NCBI GenBank assembly: GCA_963732365.1
Contig: CAVSZC010000007.1
Location: 372,001 to 436,000 of the forward strand
Reading direction: 5' to 3'
From: SR-FBR-E99 sp963732365
Lineage (GTDB): Bacteria > Bacteroidota > Bacteroidia > Bacteroidales > VadinHA17
Length of the DNA stretch: 64,000 bases
Below, piece by piece: positions 16,802 to 25,881 of this stretch. The notes beneath the pieces are model-generated. The model ran no database searches. It worked only from the letters and a program-made list of their open reading frames with translations, and was not told the origin of the DNA. Numbering within the stretch: the stretch's first letter is position 1; each line of letters opens with the position of its first letter. The position numbers were made by a program, and so were the translations under genes.

Positions 16802-19800
16802 ATGACAGGAAGAATACGCTACACTCTGGCTTTTCTGATATTTTTCATTCTGCCGCTCATCCCTTCTGCCGGACAGTTTTATAACGGCATGCAGATGAAC
16901 TTCGGCAAAAACCGTGTGCAGTATAAAGACTTTTTCTGGACCTATTTCAGATTCGGTGAGATCGACTGCTATTATAATGAGTTCGGCAGAGAGGTGGCTG
17001 AATATGCAAGCGCCGTGGCGCATGATAAGCTGGATGAGATAGAAGATTATTTTGATTATACCCTCGACAAGAGGCTCATACTGATTGTCTACAACAAAAA
17101 GAATGACTTCAGGCAGAGCAATGTAGGGCTTATCTCGGCTGAGGATGACTACAATGTAGGAGGTTACAGCAGGGTCATCAAGAACAAAGTGATGCTCTGG
17201 TTCAACGGCGACCATGAGGAGTTTGACAAGGTCATAGCCTCCGCTATCGCGGAAGTGGTTGTATATGAGATGATTTACAATGCCGACGTACGTGACAACG
17301 TAAAGAGCGGTCAGACAATACACACCCCTGAATGGTACATCAAGGGGCTTGTGAATTATGTTTCCTACGGATGGGACATTGAGACAGACAACCGTGTCAG
17401 GGACGGCTTTGAGAACGGACGGTACAAGAAGCTTGACAACCTGGAATTTGAAGATGCCGTCTTCGGAGGGCATTCATTCTGGAAGTTCATCGGTGACACA
17501 TACGGAGATGCTATAATCCCGAATATCCTTTATCTCTCAAAGGTATATAAGAACATAGAGGATGGCTTCCTCTACGGACTGGGTAAGAGCATCAAGGATG
17601 TGCTTGATGAGTGGAAGGCGTATTATATTGATTACTACAGCACCAAACCGGGAGAGAGCTATCCTGTCCCGAAGGAGATTGTGAAATCAAAGCCGCTGGA
17701 GAGGTATACTTCCGTGAAGGTAAGCCCCGATGGCCGCATGATAGCCTGGGTAGCAAACGACTGGGGAAAGCGTCGGATATGGATCTACGATACCGCAACC
17801 GGCAAAAAGAAAAAGATATTTACTGCTGAACCGAAGTATGAGCAGTCGGTTGATCATACCTATCCGGTCCTTGCCTGGCATCCCGGCGGCAAGATACTGA
17901 CCTTTGTCAATGAAGAAAAGGGAGGGATGCAGCTCTATTTCTACAGAACTGATCAGAAAAACTTCGAGCAGAGAGCAATGCCCTTCTTTGAGAAAGTCCT
18001 TTCCTTTTCCTATTCACCTGACGGAACCAGGCTTCTTCTTTCAGCCGTCAGCAACGGCATGACGGATATTTACGTGCATACAATAATATCCGGAACCAAT
18101 GAACGGTTAACCTTTGACGTAGCCGATGACTTTGATCCTTCATTCATCAGGGGACGTGACGAGACAATTATATTCTCGTCAAACCGTCTGACTGATTCGC
18201 TTACAAACAGAGGTAATCCGCAGGAGATGGTAGGGCTCACCTATAATCTCTTTACGTATGAGCTCACTCCCGGCAACCGGAAGCTCACCAGACTGGATGA
18301 GGGTACGTTGTCTGATTATCACAATCCGCTCAATGCATCAGCCAATTCAGCAGGATTTATCGGCAATGCCAACGGAATATTAAATTATTACTCGGCAAAT
18401 GTTGACAGTGCAATCGCTTATGTTGACACCACGCTTCACTACAGGTACTTCATCGATTCGCGCCAGGTGACTGACTTCGCACGTAACCTTGAGGCTTTTG
18501 ACAGGAATGGCGGCGTTGACGCTGCTGTGATCTTCAACGAAGGGCGTTACAGGCTCCTTACAGGCCCAACAGCCGAGACAGCCACAGTCAAAAGTGATGA
18601 AATAAAATCCACCCTCTATCGCGATGAGCTGACAGCCTCACTGAGGGCCGCAGACAGCATCAATATGCTCAGGGACTGGCTGCTGGCTGAGCGTGCAAAA
18701 ATGAATGACACACTGAAAAAACCGCTGTATGAATATTTTGCCACGGATGAGCCTATCGACTTCCGTAATTATGTCTTCGAAAAGGAGAAGGAGAATTACT
18801 ATGAGATGCAGTGGAGGAAGGATTATCTCGACATAGACCTCGACACCTCGAGAATGGAGATGCCTGGCGCAAGGGTTTACCGGACTGCATTTTACAACAA
18901 CTATTCAGCGGCACAGATTGACTTCAACTTCCTGAACAACACCTACCAGGCCTACAACGGCGGGGCTCCTTATTTCAACCCCGGCCTCAATGTCCTTTTC
19001 AAGATCGGGGCCATTGACCTGTTTGAGGACTACCGTATTACAGGAGGATTTCGTTTTGCCGGTGACTTTGACAGCAACGAGTATCTCGTCAGCCTGGAGT
19101 CGCTTAAGGGCCATTTTGACAAACAGCTGATCTTCCACACGCAATCATTTGACAGTTATAACGATACCAGTTATTACAAAATAAAAAGCTATTCCACATA
19201 TTTCTCCATCCGCAGGCCTCTCAGCGCTGTGATGGCAGTGAAAGGGACACTCAGCTACAGGTTCGACAATTACATTGTTCAGTCTACTGACCAGAACACC
19301 CTCCTTGCCCCCTCCTTCGGCCGTCACTGGGCAGGGCTGAAGGGAGAACTGATATACGACAATACACGGAAACGTACCATAAATATTTATTACGGAACCA
19401 GATACAAACTCTTCGCCGAGTATTACCGTGACCTCAGCCAGGCACATTCAGACATGGTGGTTTTTGGAGCTGACTTCAGGCATTACCAGAAAATACACCG
19501 TGATCTCATCTGGGCTAACCGCTTCGCAGCAAGCACCTCCATGGGCCCGTCACGCCTTATCTATTACCTGGGTGGAGTAGACAACTGGATGGGCTACATT
19601 TTTAATGACACACCCATGTTTGACCAGTCGGTACCTGTTGATCCGACAGTGAATTACGGTTTCCAGGCTCTTGCCACGAACATGAGAGGATTCACTCAGA
19701 ACATCCGCAACGGAAGTAACTTTGCCTTGATAAACAGCGAGATACGGCTGCCTGTGATAAGATACATCGTCGGTCATCCGCTCAAGTCTGCATTCCTTAA

Positions 19801-20074
19801 CAGCCTTCAGATTGTCGGTTTCGGTGATATCGGCATGGCATGGTCAGGATGGAACCCTTGGGGTAATGAAAACTACTGGGCTGACAAGGTATACAGGAAC
19901 GGCCCGGTGGTTGTCACACTTGATTCGATGCGCGAACCCATCGTCGGAGGGTTCGGGTTTGGCGGAAGGGCTCAGGTATTAGGTTATTTCATCAGGGCAG
20001 ATGTGGCATGGGGTGTCGACAGCGGTTATCTGCTCGAGCCATTGTTCTATCTCTCCTTCAGTCTCGACTTCTGA
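16802..20074 (+). CDS. Large exported protein: degenerate peptidase-like domain, TolB-like propeller and C-terminal outer-membrane barrel
   Basis: 1090 residues from ATG 16802, chosen because it begins a signal peptide (MTGRIRYTLAFLIFFILPLI); an upstream frame to 16715 adds non-signal residues. Residues about 30-290 resemble the peptidase-MA-like domain but the expected HExxH is replaced (IASAIAEVVVYEM), so it is unlikely to be a working zinc peptidase. Residues about 300-520 form WD40/TolB-like propeller blades (SPDGRMIAWV, SYSPDGTRLLLSA). From about 690 onward there are repeated amphipathic strands ending YLSFSLDF, a typical outer-membrane barrel C-terminus. The protein probably sits in the outer membrane with the propeller in the periplasm. 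The M20 hydrolase gene follows 18 bases later. Confidence 0.75.
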   Translation: MTGRIRYTLAFLIFFILPLIPSAGQFYNGMQMNFGKNRVQYKDFFWTYFRFGEIDCYYNEFGREVAEYASAVAHDKLDEIEDYFDYTLDKRLILIVYNKKNDFRQSNVGLISAEDDYNVGGYSRVIKNKVMLWFNGDHEEFDKVIASAIAEVVVYEMIYNADVRDNVKSGQTIHTPEWYIKGLVNYVSYGWDIETDNRVRDGFENGRYKKLDNLEFEDAVFGGHSFWKFIGDTYGDAIIPNILYLSKVYKNIEDGFLYGLGKSIKDVLDEWKAYYIDYYSTKPGESYPVPKEIVKSKPLERYTSVKVSPDGRMIAWVANDWGKRRIWIYDTATGKKKKIFTAEPKYEQSVDHTYPVLAWHPGGKILTFVNEEKGGMQLYFYRTDQKNFEQRAMPFFEKVLSFSYSPDGTRLLLSAVSNGMTDIYVHTIISGTNERLTFDVADDFDPSFIRGRDETIIFSSNRLTDSLTNRGNPQEMVGLTYNLFTYELTPGNRKLTRLDEGTLSDYHNPLNASANSAGFIGNANGILNYYSANVDSAIAYVDTTLHYRYFIDSRQVTDFARNLEAFDRNGGVDAAVIFNEGRYRLLTGPTAETATVKSDEIKSTLYRDELTASLRAADSINMLRDWLLAERAKMNDTLKKPLYEYFATDEPIDFRNYVFEKEKENYYEMQWRKDYLDIDLDTSRMEMPGARVYRTAFYNNYSAAQIDFNFLNNTYQAYNGGAPYFNPGLNVLFKIGAIDLFEDYRITGGFRFAGDFDSNEYLVSLESLKGHFDKQLIFHTQSFDSYNDTSYYKIKSYSTYFSIRRPLSAVMAVKGTLSYRFDNYIVQSTDQNTLLAPSFGRHWAGLKGELIYDNTRKRTINIYYGTRYKLFAEYYRDLSQAHSDMVVFGADFRHYQKIHRDLIWANRFAASTSMGPSRLIYYLGGVDNWMGYIFNDTPMFDQSVPVDPTVNYGFQALATNMRGFTQNIRNGSNFALINSEIRLPVIRYIVGHPLKSAFLNSLQIVGFGDIGMAWSGWNPWGNENYWADKVYRNGPVVVTLDSMREPIVGGFGFGGRAQVLGYFIRADVAWGVDSGYLLEPLFYLSFSLDF

Positions 20075-20092
20075 GGCTGTAACGGTTCAGTC

Positions 20093-21283
20093 ATGTTACT
20101 GAAAGACGAAATAACAGGCAAGGCCCAGGCACTCCTTCCGGAGCTGACAGAGATAAGACGTCATATTCACCGTCACCCTGAGCTCTCGTACGCCGAGCAT
20201 GAGACGGCAGCCTATATCACCGGCAGGCTCGGGGCTCTTGGCATCGAATACCGTTCAGGTGTTGCCGGCACAGGCATCGTAGGATTTATCAGGGGTGAGG
20301 CTCCGGGCAGGGGTCTTACAGTAGGGCTCCGGGCTGACATGGATGCACTGCCTCTGACCGAAGCCACCGGGGCTGAATACAGCAGTGTCAACAAAGGCAT
20401 CATGCATGCCTGCGGCCACGACGCTCATGTGGCAATGCTCCTTGGTGCCGGGGAAATACTCAACAGCATGCGCAGCACATTTGCCGGTACCGTGATGCTT
20501 GTCTTCCAGCCCGGAGAGGAGAAGGCGCCGGGGGGTGCAAAACTGATGCTTGAGACAGGCATCTTTGACAGTTTCAATCCTGACATTTTCATTGCGCAGC
20601 ACCTCCTTCCGGACCTGCCGGCGGCAACGGTGGGGTTTCATCCCGGCCCTTACATGGCATCATGCGACGAGATTTATATCACTGTAAAAGGAAAAGGGGG
20701 TCATGCGGCACAACCCTCCCAGTACACAGACCAGATATACATCGCCTCAGAGCTTGTTGTCGCACTGAAGGAGAGGGTTGCAAGGGCAGGCAGCAAAGAG
20801 GCGCCGACGGTGCTGGGCATCGGCCGGATAACCGGTATGGGCGCTACAAACGTCATACCTGATACGGTAGAGATAACCGGCACCTTCAGAACATTCGACG
20901 AGAAGTGGAGAAAAGCAGCCGCCGGTCTGATAAGAGAAACGGCACGTGAAATAGCTTCGCTGAGAGGGGTGGAAATAATCGTTGACATTGTTGAAGGTTA
21001 CCCTGTGCTTGTCAATGACGAGAGGCTTACACTCCGGGCCATGGAGCTCAGCAGAATCCTCCTTGGCAGCGGGAGAGTGAAGGAACTGCCTGTAAGGATG
21101 AGCTCCGAAGACTTCTCATTCTTTGCAGCACGGTACCCCGCATTTCTCTACCGTGTGGGTATCACCCCTGACGGAGAGGAGATGAAGAAGCTGCATACTT
21201 CTGCATTTGACATCGATGAGCCGTCAATGGTGACCGGAACGGCAACAATGGCGTGGCTCACACTGAGCCTGATAGCAGGATAG
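20093..21283 (+). CDS. M20D family amidohydrolase (N-acyl amino acid/hippurate hydrolase type)
   Basis: 396 residues, the family's usual length. The opening RRHIHRHPELSYAEHET is typical. Metal ligands are visible as Cys107 and His109 in HACGHD, Glu142-Glu143 in QPGEE, His170 in IAQHLLPDL and a C-terminal His in LHTSAFDIDE. The lid domain sits between about 190 and 305 (YITVKGKGGHAAQPS). Relatives remove acyl groups from N-acyl amino acids, hippurate, indole-3-acetyl-amino acids or diaminopimelate intermediates; the substrate cannot be told. No signal peptide, so cytoplasmic. It is close behind the propeller-barrel gene and probably cotranscribed. Confidence 0.88.
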   Translation: MLLKDEITGKAQALLPELTEIRRHIHRHPELSYAEHETAAYITGRLGALGIEYRSGVAGTGIVGFIRGEAPGRGLTVGLRADMDALPLTEATGAEYSSVNKGIMHACGHDAHVAMLLGAGEILNSMRSTFAGTVMLVFQPGEEKAPGGAKLMLETGIFDSFNPDIFIAQHLLPDLPAATVGFHPGPYMASCDEIYITVKGKGGHAAQPSQYTDQIYIASELVVALKERVARAGSKEAPTVLGIGRITGMGATNVIPDTVEITGTFRTFDEKWRKAAAGLIRETAREIASLRGVEIIVDIVEGYPVLVNDERLTLRAMELSRILLGSGRVKELPVRMSSEDFSFFAARYPAFLYRVGITPDGEEMKKLHTSAFDIDEPSMVTGTATMAWLTLSLIAG

Positions 21284-21371
21284 AAGGGAGTAAAATAATT
21301 TTACTTTATCTTTAGGAACTTATTAAAATAACAGATACTTTTACACCCGTAATCTTTAAACTTTTTCAATA

Positions 21372-21539
21372 ATGGCTTACAAAATCAATGATGATTGCAC
21401 AGCTTGCGGAACCTGTATAGATGAATGTCCGGTTGAGGCTATATCTGAGGGTGATATCTATAAGATTGACCCGGATATATGTACTGATTGTGGTGCCTGC
21501 GCCGACGTTTGCCCCGTTGAGGCAATTCATCCGGTGTAA
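21372..21539 (+). CDS. 2[4Fe-4S] ferredoxin
   Basis: 55 residues beginning MAYKINDDCTACGTCIDECP. Two complete CxxCxxCxxxCP clusters are present: Cys9, 12, 15, 19 and Cys37, 40, 43, 47, each followed by VEAI. This is the classic clostridial-type low-potential electron carrier of anaerobes, used with pyruvate:ferredoxin oxidoreductase and similar enzymes. The gene stands alone between the M20 hydrolase and a strong terminator, 88 bases after the hydrolase stop. An upstream TACTTTTA at about 21335 is one base from the -7 consensus. The short length is normal for the family. Confidence 0.95.
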   Translation: MAYKINDDCTACGTCIDECPVEAISEGDIYKIDPDICTDCGACADVCPVEAIHPV

Positions 21540-21567
21540 ACCGCAGCATTCCCTTAAAGGAAAACCG

Positions 21568-21599
21568 GAAGCTGTCTGAAAAGACGGCTTCTTTTTTTT
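21568..21599 (+). terminator. Terminator after the ferredoxin gene
   Basis: A 10-bp stem, GAAGCTGTCT with AGACGGCTTC (one G-U pair), is closed by a GAAA tetraloop and followed by seven T. It lies 29 bases after the ferredoxin stop and overlaps the stop codon of the convergent gldB. Confidence 0.9.
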
Positions 21600-22626
21600 A
21601 CTCAGGATTATACTTCGCCCCGGATAGAATAGCCTGACAATCGGTCATATTCATCAGGTCTGCCAGTGTCACTGAAGGGTTATTGCGCATGTACCTCTCA
21701 ATAATCCTGAACCCGGTCCATACCACTGCCCTTCCGGGTGAGTCTTCCGTAAAATAGCTTGTAAAGGGTGCCTCACCGGTAAACTTGCGAATGAGAAAAC
21801 CATCGGTTGAGAAGAGCATGTCCCGGCTTATCAGATACTCCCATACAGGCCCCTCGTTCGCCCGGCAGAACCCAAGCTGCTTCCCGGTGAATCCAAACAG
21901 TACAGTGTCGGGAATTTCAGGTATCATCCTCTTCGTGAAGTAAAGCAGCTTGGCCTCATGGAGCATCGTGTTCAGAAGATTCTTCGTCCCGTAGTTCATT
22001 TCCCTGTGGTCCCACTCAGTTGCACCCCATGCATAAATGCAGTCTGACAAGGCATATTCCGGGGTCATCTTGCGCGACTGGTAGTCGAAAATGCCGAGCG
22101 AAGGATAATATTTTGAGTCTGAACCCAGGTAACGGTCAAGACTGATCATCAGAAGTGAGTCATCGATGATAATGCTGTTATTAAAAACTGATATGCAAGC
22201 GATTACATCAGGGACCACCTTGCCGGGAAAGTAGTAAAGATAGTGTCTGAAGGCATCCTCCAGACCATCTTCGAGGCTTGCAAGGTCTGGCCATACTCTC
22301 TTTACATCATCCCATAATGCAAGATTCCGCATGTCGGTGGCAAAAAGAATAAATGCCGATTCCCACTTTTCATCCGAAGGGTCGCCAAGGCCGATGACCG
22401 TGCTGTATGTTGTAAGAGCCCTCCCGTATTCCTCTTTTAATGTTTCTGCCCTGGCACTGAGATCTGGAGGAGAGGTTTCAAATATCTCACCTGCAAGGTT
22501 TCTTACTGACAGGTCACACTCAATGGCTGAGACATTGACTTCATAGGGATTGCGCACACAGGCTGCGGTGACTTGCAGAATCAGTACTGCTGCAACTATC
22601 TGACGCACTATTGCCTTGATGATCAT
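21598..22626 (-). CDS. gldB: GldB-like gliding motility lipoprotein
   Basis: 342 residues with a lipoprotein-like signal (VLILQVTAAC, Cys23). Recognisable GldB features are the central SLDRYLGSDSKYYP segment, the HEAKLLYFTKRMIPEIPDTVLFGFTGKQLGFCRANEGPVWEYL stretch (given here in part only by its key words), and a C-terminal YMRNNP...LADLMNM...AQ-ILSGAKYNP-like end. GldB supports gliding and the type IX secretion machine in Flavobacteria, and homologues also occur in non-gliding Bacteroidota, where the role is less clear. The gene is convergent with the ferredoxin and divergent from the barrel-NadE pair. Confidence 0.8.
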   Translation of the reverse strand: MIIKAIVRQIVAAVLILQVTAACVRNPYEVNVSAIECDLSVRNLAGEIFETSPPDLSARAETLKEEYGRALTTYSTVIGLGDPSDEKWESAFILFATDMRNLALWDDVKRVWPDLASLEDGLEDAFRHYLYYFPGKVVPDVIACISVFNNSIIIDDSLLMISLDRYLGSDSKYYPSLGIFDYQSRKMTPEYALSDCIYAWGATEWDHREMNYGTKNLLNTMLHEAKLLYFTKRMIPEIPDTVLFGFTGKQLGFCRANEGPVWEYLISRDMLFSTDGFLIRKFTGEAPFTSYFTEDSPGRAVVWTGFRIIERYMRNNPSVTLADLMNMTDCQAILSGAKYNPE

Positions 22627-22697
22627 ATACTGGGAATCTCGGTATTATTTCACAAATTAAGGACATTTATTCATAAATTTACACCTCAAACCAAGCG

Positions 22698-23396
22698 ATG
22701 ATGAAGATTGCAAAGAAACGAACGTGTTCCGCGGTATTGACAATATTGTTGTTTGCTGCCCTGACTGTTAATGGTTTCTCCCAGAAAATTGAATTCGGTG
22801 TCCGCGCTGACGCCCTTATTACATGGATGAGCTCAAATTCGGAGGCATATAAAAATGAAGGTACAGTTCCCGGCTTCAGCCTCGGCCTGGATGTTTACTA
22901 CCCTCTTAACGAAAGATTCTCGGTCTCTTCCGGCATAGGATTACTCAGCTCGGGGGGCAGACAGAGCGCTGTGGAAGACCATACCATGGTGTTCAATAAT
23001 ATTGATACCGTTGTTAACGCGGGAGAGGAGATGAAGTACAATCTGCGTTACCTCAATATTCCCGGCGGGTTACGTGCTCGCACAAACAGGGATGAGGGAC
23101 TCAACTTCTTCGGTGATCTCGGAATCGACCTGAGATTGCTGCTGAGGTCAAAGGTAGATATCCCCTCACTGCAGATAAGTGACGAGATAGCCCAGAATGA
23201 GGTCTTCGCAATGAACATGGGCTGGCATATTAACGGAGGTATTGAATATGAGCTTGGCAGTGACCTCTTGTTCCTGGCCGGCATCGGATACGACGCAGAT
23301 TTCTTTGACGTTACAGAAGACCTTGAAAATGCAGACCAGCCCGATGACAGGTCAAAAATCAGGATGATACGGATCAGGTTCGGGCTTAAATTCTGA
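22698..23396 (+). CDS. PorT-like outer-membrane beta-barrel protein
   Basis: 232 residues; an ATG one codon later is equally possible. The signal peptide ends near VNGFSQ. The mature part shows about eight amphipathic strands (FGVRADALITWM, FSVSSGIGLLSSGG, LRYLNIPGGLRART, DLLFLAGIGYDADF) and ends IRFGLKF, the usual barrel terminus. The strand LRYLNIP is a common signature of PF13568-type barrels, which include PorT of the type IX system, but most members of this family have no known role. The stop lies 10 bases before nadE, so the two are probably cotranscribed. Confidence 0.75.
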   Translation: MMKIAKKRTCSAVLTILLFAALTVNGFSQKIEFGVRADALITWMSSNSEAYKNEGTVPGFSLGLDVYYPLNERFSVSSGIGLLSSGGRQSAVEDHTMVFNNIDTVVNAGEEMKYNLRYLNIPGGLRARTNRDEGLNFFGDLGIDLRLLLRSKVDIPSLQISDEIAQNEVFAMNMGWHINGGIEYELGSDLLFLAGIGYDADFFDVTEDLENADQPDDRSKIRMIRIRFGLKF

Positions 23397-23406
23397 CTCT
23401 TCCTCC

Positions 23407-25071
23407 ATGAAAGTTGCCCTTGCTCAGCTAAATTATATCCCCGGTGATATCGGGTACAACACCTCAAAGATAATATCTTCCATCGGCAGGGCCCGGGCAG
23501 ACGCTGCTGACCTCATTGTCTTCTCAGAGCTTGCCATTACCGGCTACCCGCCCCTCGACCTGTTGCAGAGAGGTGAACTGATCACCAGATCAATGAATGC
23601 CGTTAAGGAAATAGCCTCACACTGCAGCGGTATAGCTGCCATTGTCGGCGGACCGTCACCCAACACCGGCGTATTCGGAAAAAGCCTCCATAACTCTGCT
23701 TTCTTCATGCAGGAAGGAAAGGTAAGGGCAGTGATCAATAAAACCCTGCTTCCTACATATGACATCTTTGATGAGGACAGATACTTCGAACCGGGCAATA
23801 CCTTCCAGACCGTTGAACTTAACGGGGAGAGGATAGCCATTACAATCTGCGAGGATATATGGGATGAGCAGCCGTGCGGAGACAGGGGTATTTGCCGTCT
23901 GTACAGCATCACCCCCCTCGATGAGCTCATGAAGGAAGATCCGCAACTGATAATCAATATCGCCGCAAATCCCTTTTCCCATAACAGAATAAAGATCAGG
24001 GAGGAAGTTTTTGTCAGGAATGCCGTTCAGTATAAAAGACCTCTTATTTCAGTTAACCAGACAGGAGGTTATACTGATCTCATTTTCGACGGTTCGTCTG
24101 TGCTTATAGATCATGAAGGGACAATCCTTGAAAAGCTTGCCTTCTGTGAAGAGGAGGTAAGAACTGTTGACATTCCTGTTGCCGGAACTGAACGGAAGGG
24201 TTACCGGTGTCCTCCTCCCCTGCCTGAAGACATGACCGGTCACATCCACCGTGCACTTGTAACAGGTATCAGGGATTTCTTCCTCAAGAGCGGGCAGAAA
24301 AGAGCTGTGATAGGCCTTTCCGGAGGCATCGATTCCGCCGTGGTGCTCGCCCTTGCATCGGAGGCCCTCGGAGCACAAAACACCCTTGCCATACTGATGC
24401 CTTCTGTTTATTCCTCTGAACATTCAGTCAGTGACGCCGTTGAAATGGTCAAAAATCTGAGTGTCCCTTACCATGTCGTCAGCATAGAGGAAGCAAGACA
24501 GTCGCTTGAGAAGACTGTCAGACCTTATTTTGCCGACAGAGCCCCTGATGTTACTGAGGAAAACATCCAGGCAAGGCTGAGAGCTGTCATACTTATGGCT
24601 TTTGCAAATAAATTCGGCTATCTGGTGCTGAACACATCCAACAAGAGTGAGGCTGCCACCGGGTACGGAACATTGTACGGAGACATGATAGGTGGCCTGT
24701 CAGTTATGGGTGACATTTACAAAACTGAAGTATACCGCCTGGCAAAAGAAATTAATTCATCAGGAGAGATAATCCCTCCTCAGATAATTGCCAGGCCTCC
24801 TTCAGCCGAGCTGAAACCGGATCAGCTTGACAGCGACACCCTTCCCCCCTATGATCAGCTTGATCCGGTACTGTTCAGGTATATAGACCTGGAAAGATCG
24901 CCTGCCCGGATCGTCGCCGAAGGATTCGACCCTCAGCTGGTAGAAGATGTGGTAAAACTTGTGAAAGGGAGCGAGTTCAAGCGGCGCCAGACGCCACCTG
25001 TCCTCAGAGTGTCGTCAAAAGCATTCGGCAGCGGCAGAAGAATACCAATCATCTCAAATTATGACTTCTGA
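23407..25071 (+). CDS. nadE: Glutamine-dependent NAD+ synthetase
   Basis: 554 residues in two domains. The N-terminal nitrilase-like glutaminase has the catalytic Glu41 (FSELAITGYP), Lys112 (NKTLLPTY) and Cys148 (TICEDIW). The C-terminal synthetase starts at about 275 and carries the ATP pyrophosphatase P-loop SGGIDS at 305-310, then the NTSNKSEAATGYGTLYGD motif. The enzyme makes NAD+ from nicotinate adenine dinucleotide, ATP and glutamine-derived ammonia. The start ATG is supported by the beta strand KVALAQLNY that opens nitrilases. It follows a barrel protein gene by 10 bases and has an ordinary AT-rich gap after it. Confidence 0.95.
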   Translation: MKVALAQLNYIPGDIGYNTSKIISSIGRARADAADLIVFSELAITGYPPLDLLQRGELITRSMNAVKEIASHCSGIAAIVGGPSPNTGVFGKSLHNSAFFMQEGKVRAVINKTLLPTYDIFDEDRYFEPGNTFQTVELNGERIAITICEDIWDEQPCGDRGICRLYSITPLDELMKEDPQLIINIAANPFSHNRIKIREEVFVRNAVQYKRPLISVNQTGGYTDLIFDGSSVLIDHEGTILEKLAFCEEEVRTVDIPVAGTERKGYRCPPPLPEDMTGHIHRALVTGIRDFFLKSGQKRAVIGLSGGIDSAVVLALASEALGAQNTLAILMPSVYSSEHSVSDAVEMVKNLSVPYHVVSIEEARQSLEKTVRPYFADRAPDVTEENIQARLRAVILMAFANKFGYLVLNTSNKSEAATGYGTLYGDMIGGLSVMGDIYKTEVYRLAKEINSSGEIIPPQIIARPPSAELKPDQLDSDTLPPYDQLDPVLFRYIDLERSPARIVAEGFDPQLVEDVVKLVKGSEFKRRQTPPVLRVSSKAFGSGRRIPIISNYDF

Positions 25072-25146
25072 CGACTTTAGCCCCACAACTCATTGTTTTA
25101 TAGTGTGTTAAAAAAAGTTAATTTTCTCAGGGAACCACTTTTTTAA

Positions 25147-25154
25147 TATCTTTG
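25147..25154 (+). promoter_or_regulatory. Candidate -7 box (TATCTTTG) for the Crp/Fnr regulator
   Basis: The octamer fits TAnnTTTG, lies 26 bases before the start codon, and has a T-rich stretch near the -33 position. It is followed by TGTTGTTAAACA, a short inverted repeat (TGTT/AACA) that could be an autoregulatory site for the encoded regulator; that last point is a guess. Confidence 0.5.
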
Positions 25155-25179
25155 TGTATGTTGTTAAACATAGATAAAG

Positions 25180-25881
25180 ATGTTCTATAAGAATCCTTAC
25201 GTTGAACTGTGTTTTGAAGGCTCCTTTTCTATGCTTAAGGACCTGCCTGAAAAGGATAAGGAATTCCTTGTGCAGGATCATACCTGTTCTTTATTGAAAA
25301 AAGGTGAGCTTGTATTTCATGAGGGAGACAAGCCAGCAGGGCTCTACTGTCTGGCTCTCGGCAAGGTAAAGATCTTTAAGGAAGGCATCGGGGGAAGAGA
25401 CCAGATAATCAGGATGGTAAGGCCCCAGGGGCTCATGGGTTATGCCCCCATCGTCGGGGGATCAATGCATGCTGCCTCAGCCGTCACCCTTGAAGAGTCT
25501 GCAGTATGCATCTTTGACAGCAATAGTTTCCTTAAGCTTCTCAGGCGAAACCCTGACCTCTCAATGAAGATGATGCGCCTTATGGCCCTTGATCTGACCT
25601 TCTCGAATGAGAGAACAGTATCTCTCACCCAGAAACATATCCGGGGAAGGCTGGCTGAGTCGCTTATCGTACTGCGTGACACATACGGGTTTGAAAATGA
25701 CGGGAAGACTATCAGGGCATATGTCTCAAGGGAAGATCTTGCCAGCCTGTCAAACATGACCACCTCAAATGCCATACGCACCCTCTCGGTCTTTGCAACA
25801 GAATCTGTGATTGAACTTGAAGGGAAGAAGATCAAAATCGTTGATCCGGGCAGGCTTGAGAAGATAAGCCACATGGGCTGA
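25180..25881 (+). CDS. Crp/Fnr family transcription regulator
   Basis: 233 residues. A cyclic-nucleotide-binding-like beta barrel spans about residues 15-125 (VFHEGDKPAGLYCLALGKVKIF), followed by the dimer helix and a winged helix-turn-helix at about 165-225 (YVSREDLASLSNMTTSNAIRTLSVF). No Fnr-type N-terminal cysteine cluster is present, so an Fe-S oxygen sensor is unlikely; the effector could be cAMP, another small molecule, or none. Its stop codon ends one base before the end of the convergent murF-alr gene, with no intergenic space. It has its own promoter-like box. Confidence 0.9.
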   Translation: MFYKNPYVELCFEGSFSMLKDLPEKDKEFLVQDHTCSLLKKGELVFHEGDKPAGLYCLALGKVKIFKEGIGGRDQIIRMVRPQGLMGYAPIVGGSMHAASAVTLEESAVCIFDSNSFLKLLRRNPDLSMKMMRLMALDLTFSNERTVSLTQKHIRGRLAESLIVLRDTYGFENDGKTIRAYVSREDLASLSNMTTSNAIRTLSVFATESVIELEGKKIKIVDPGRLEKISHMG

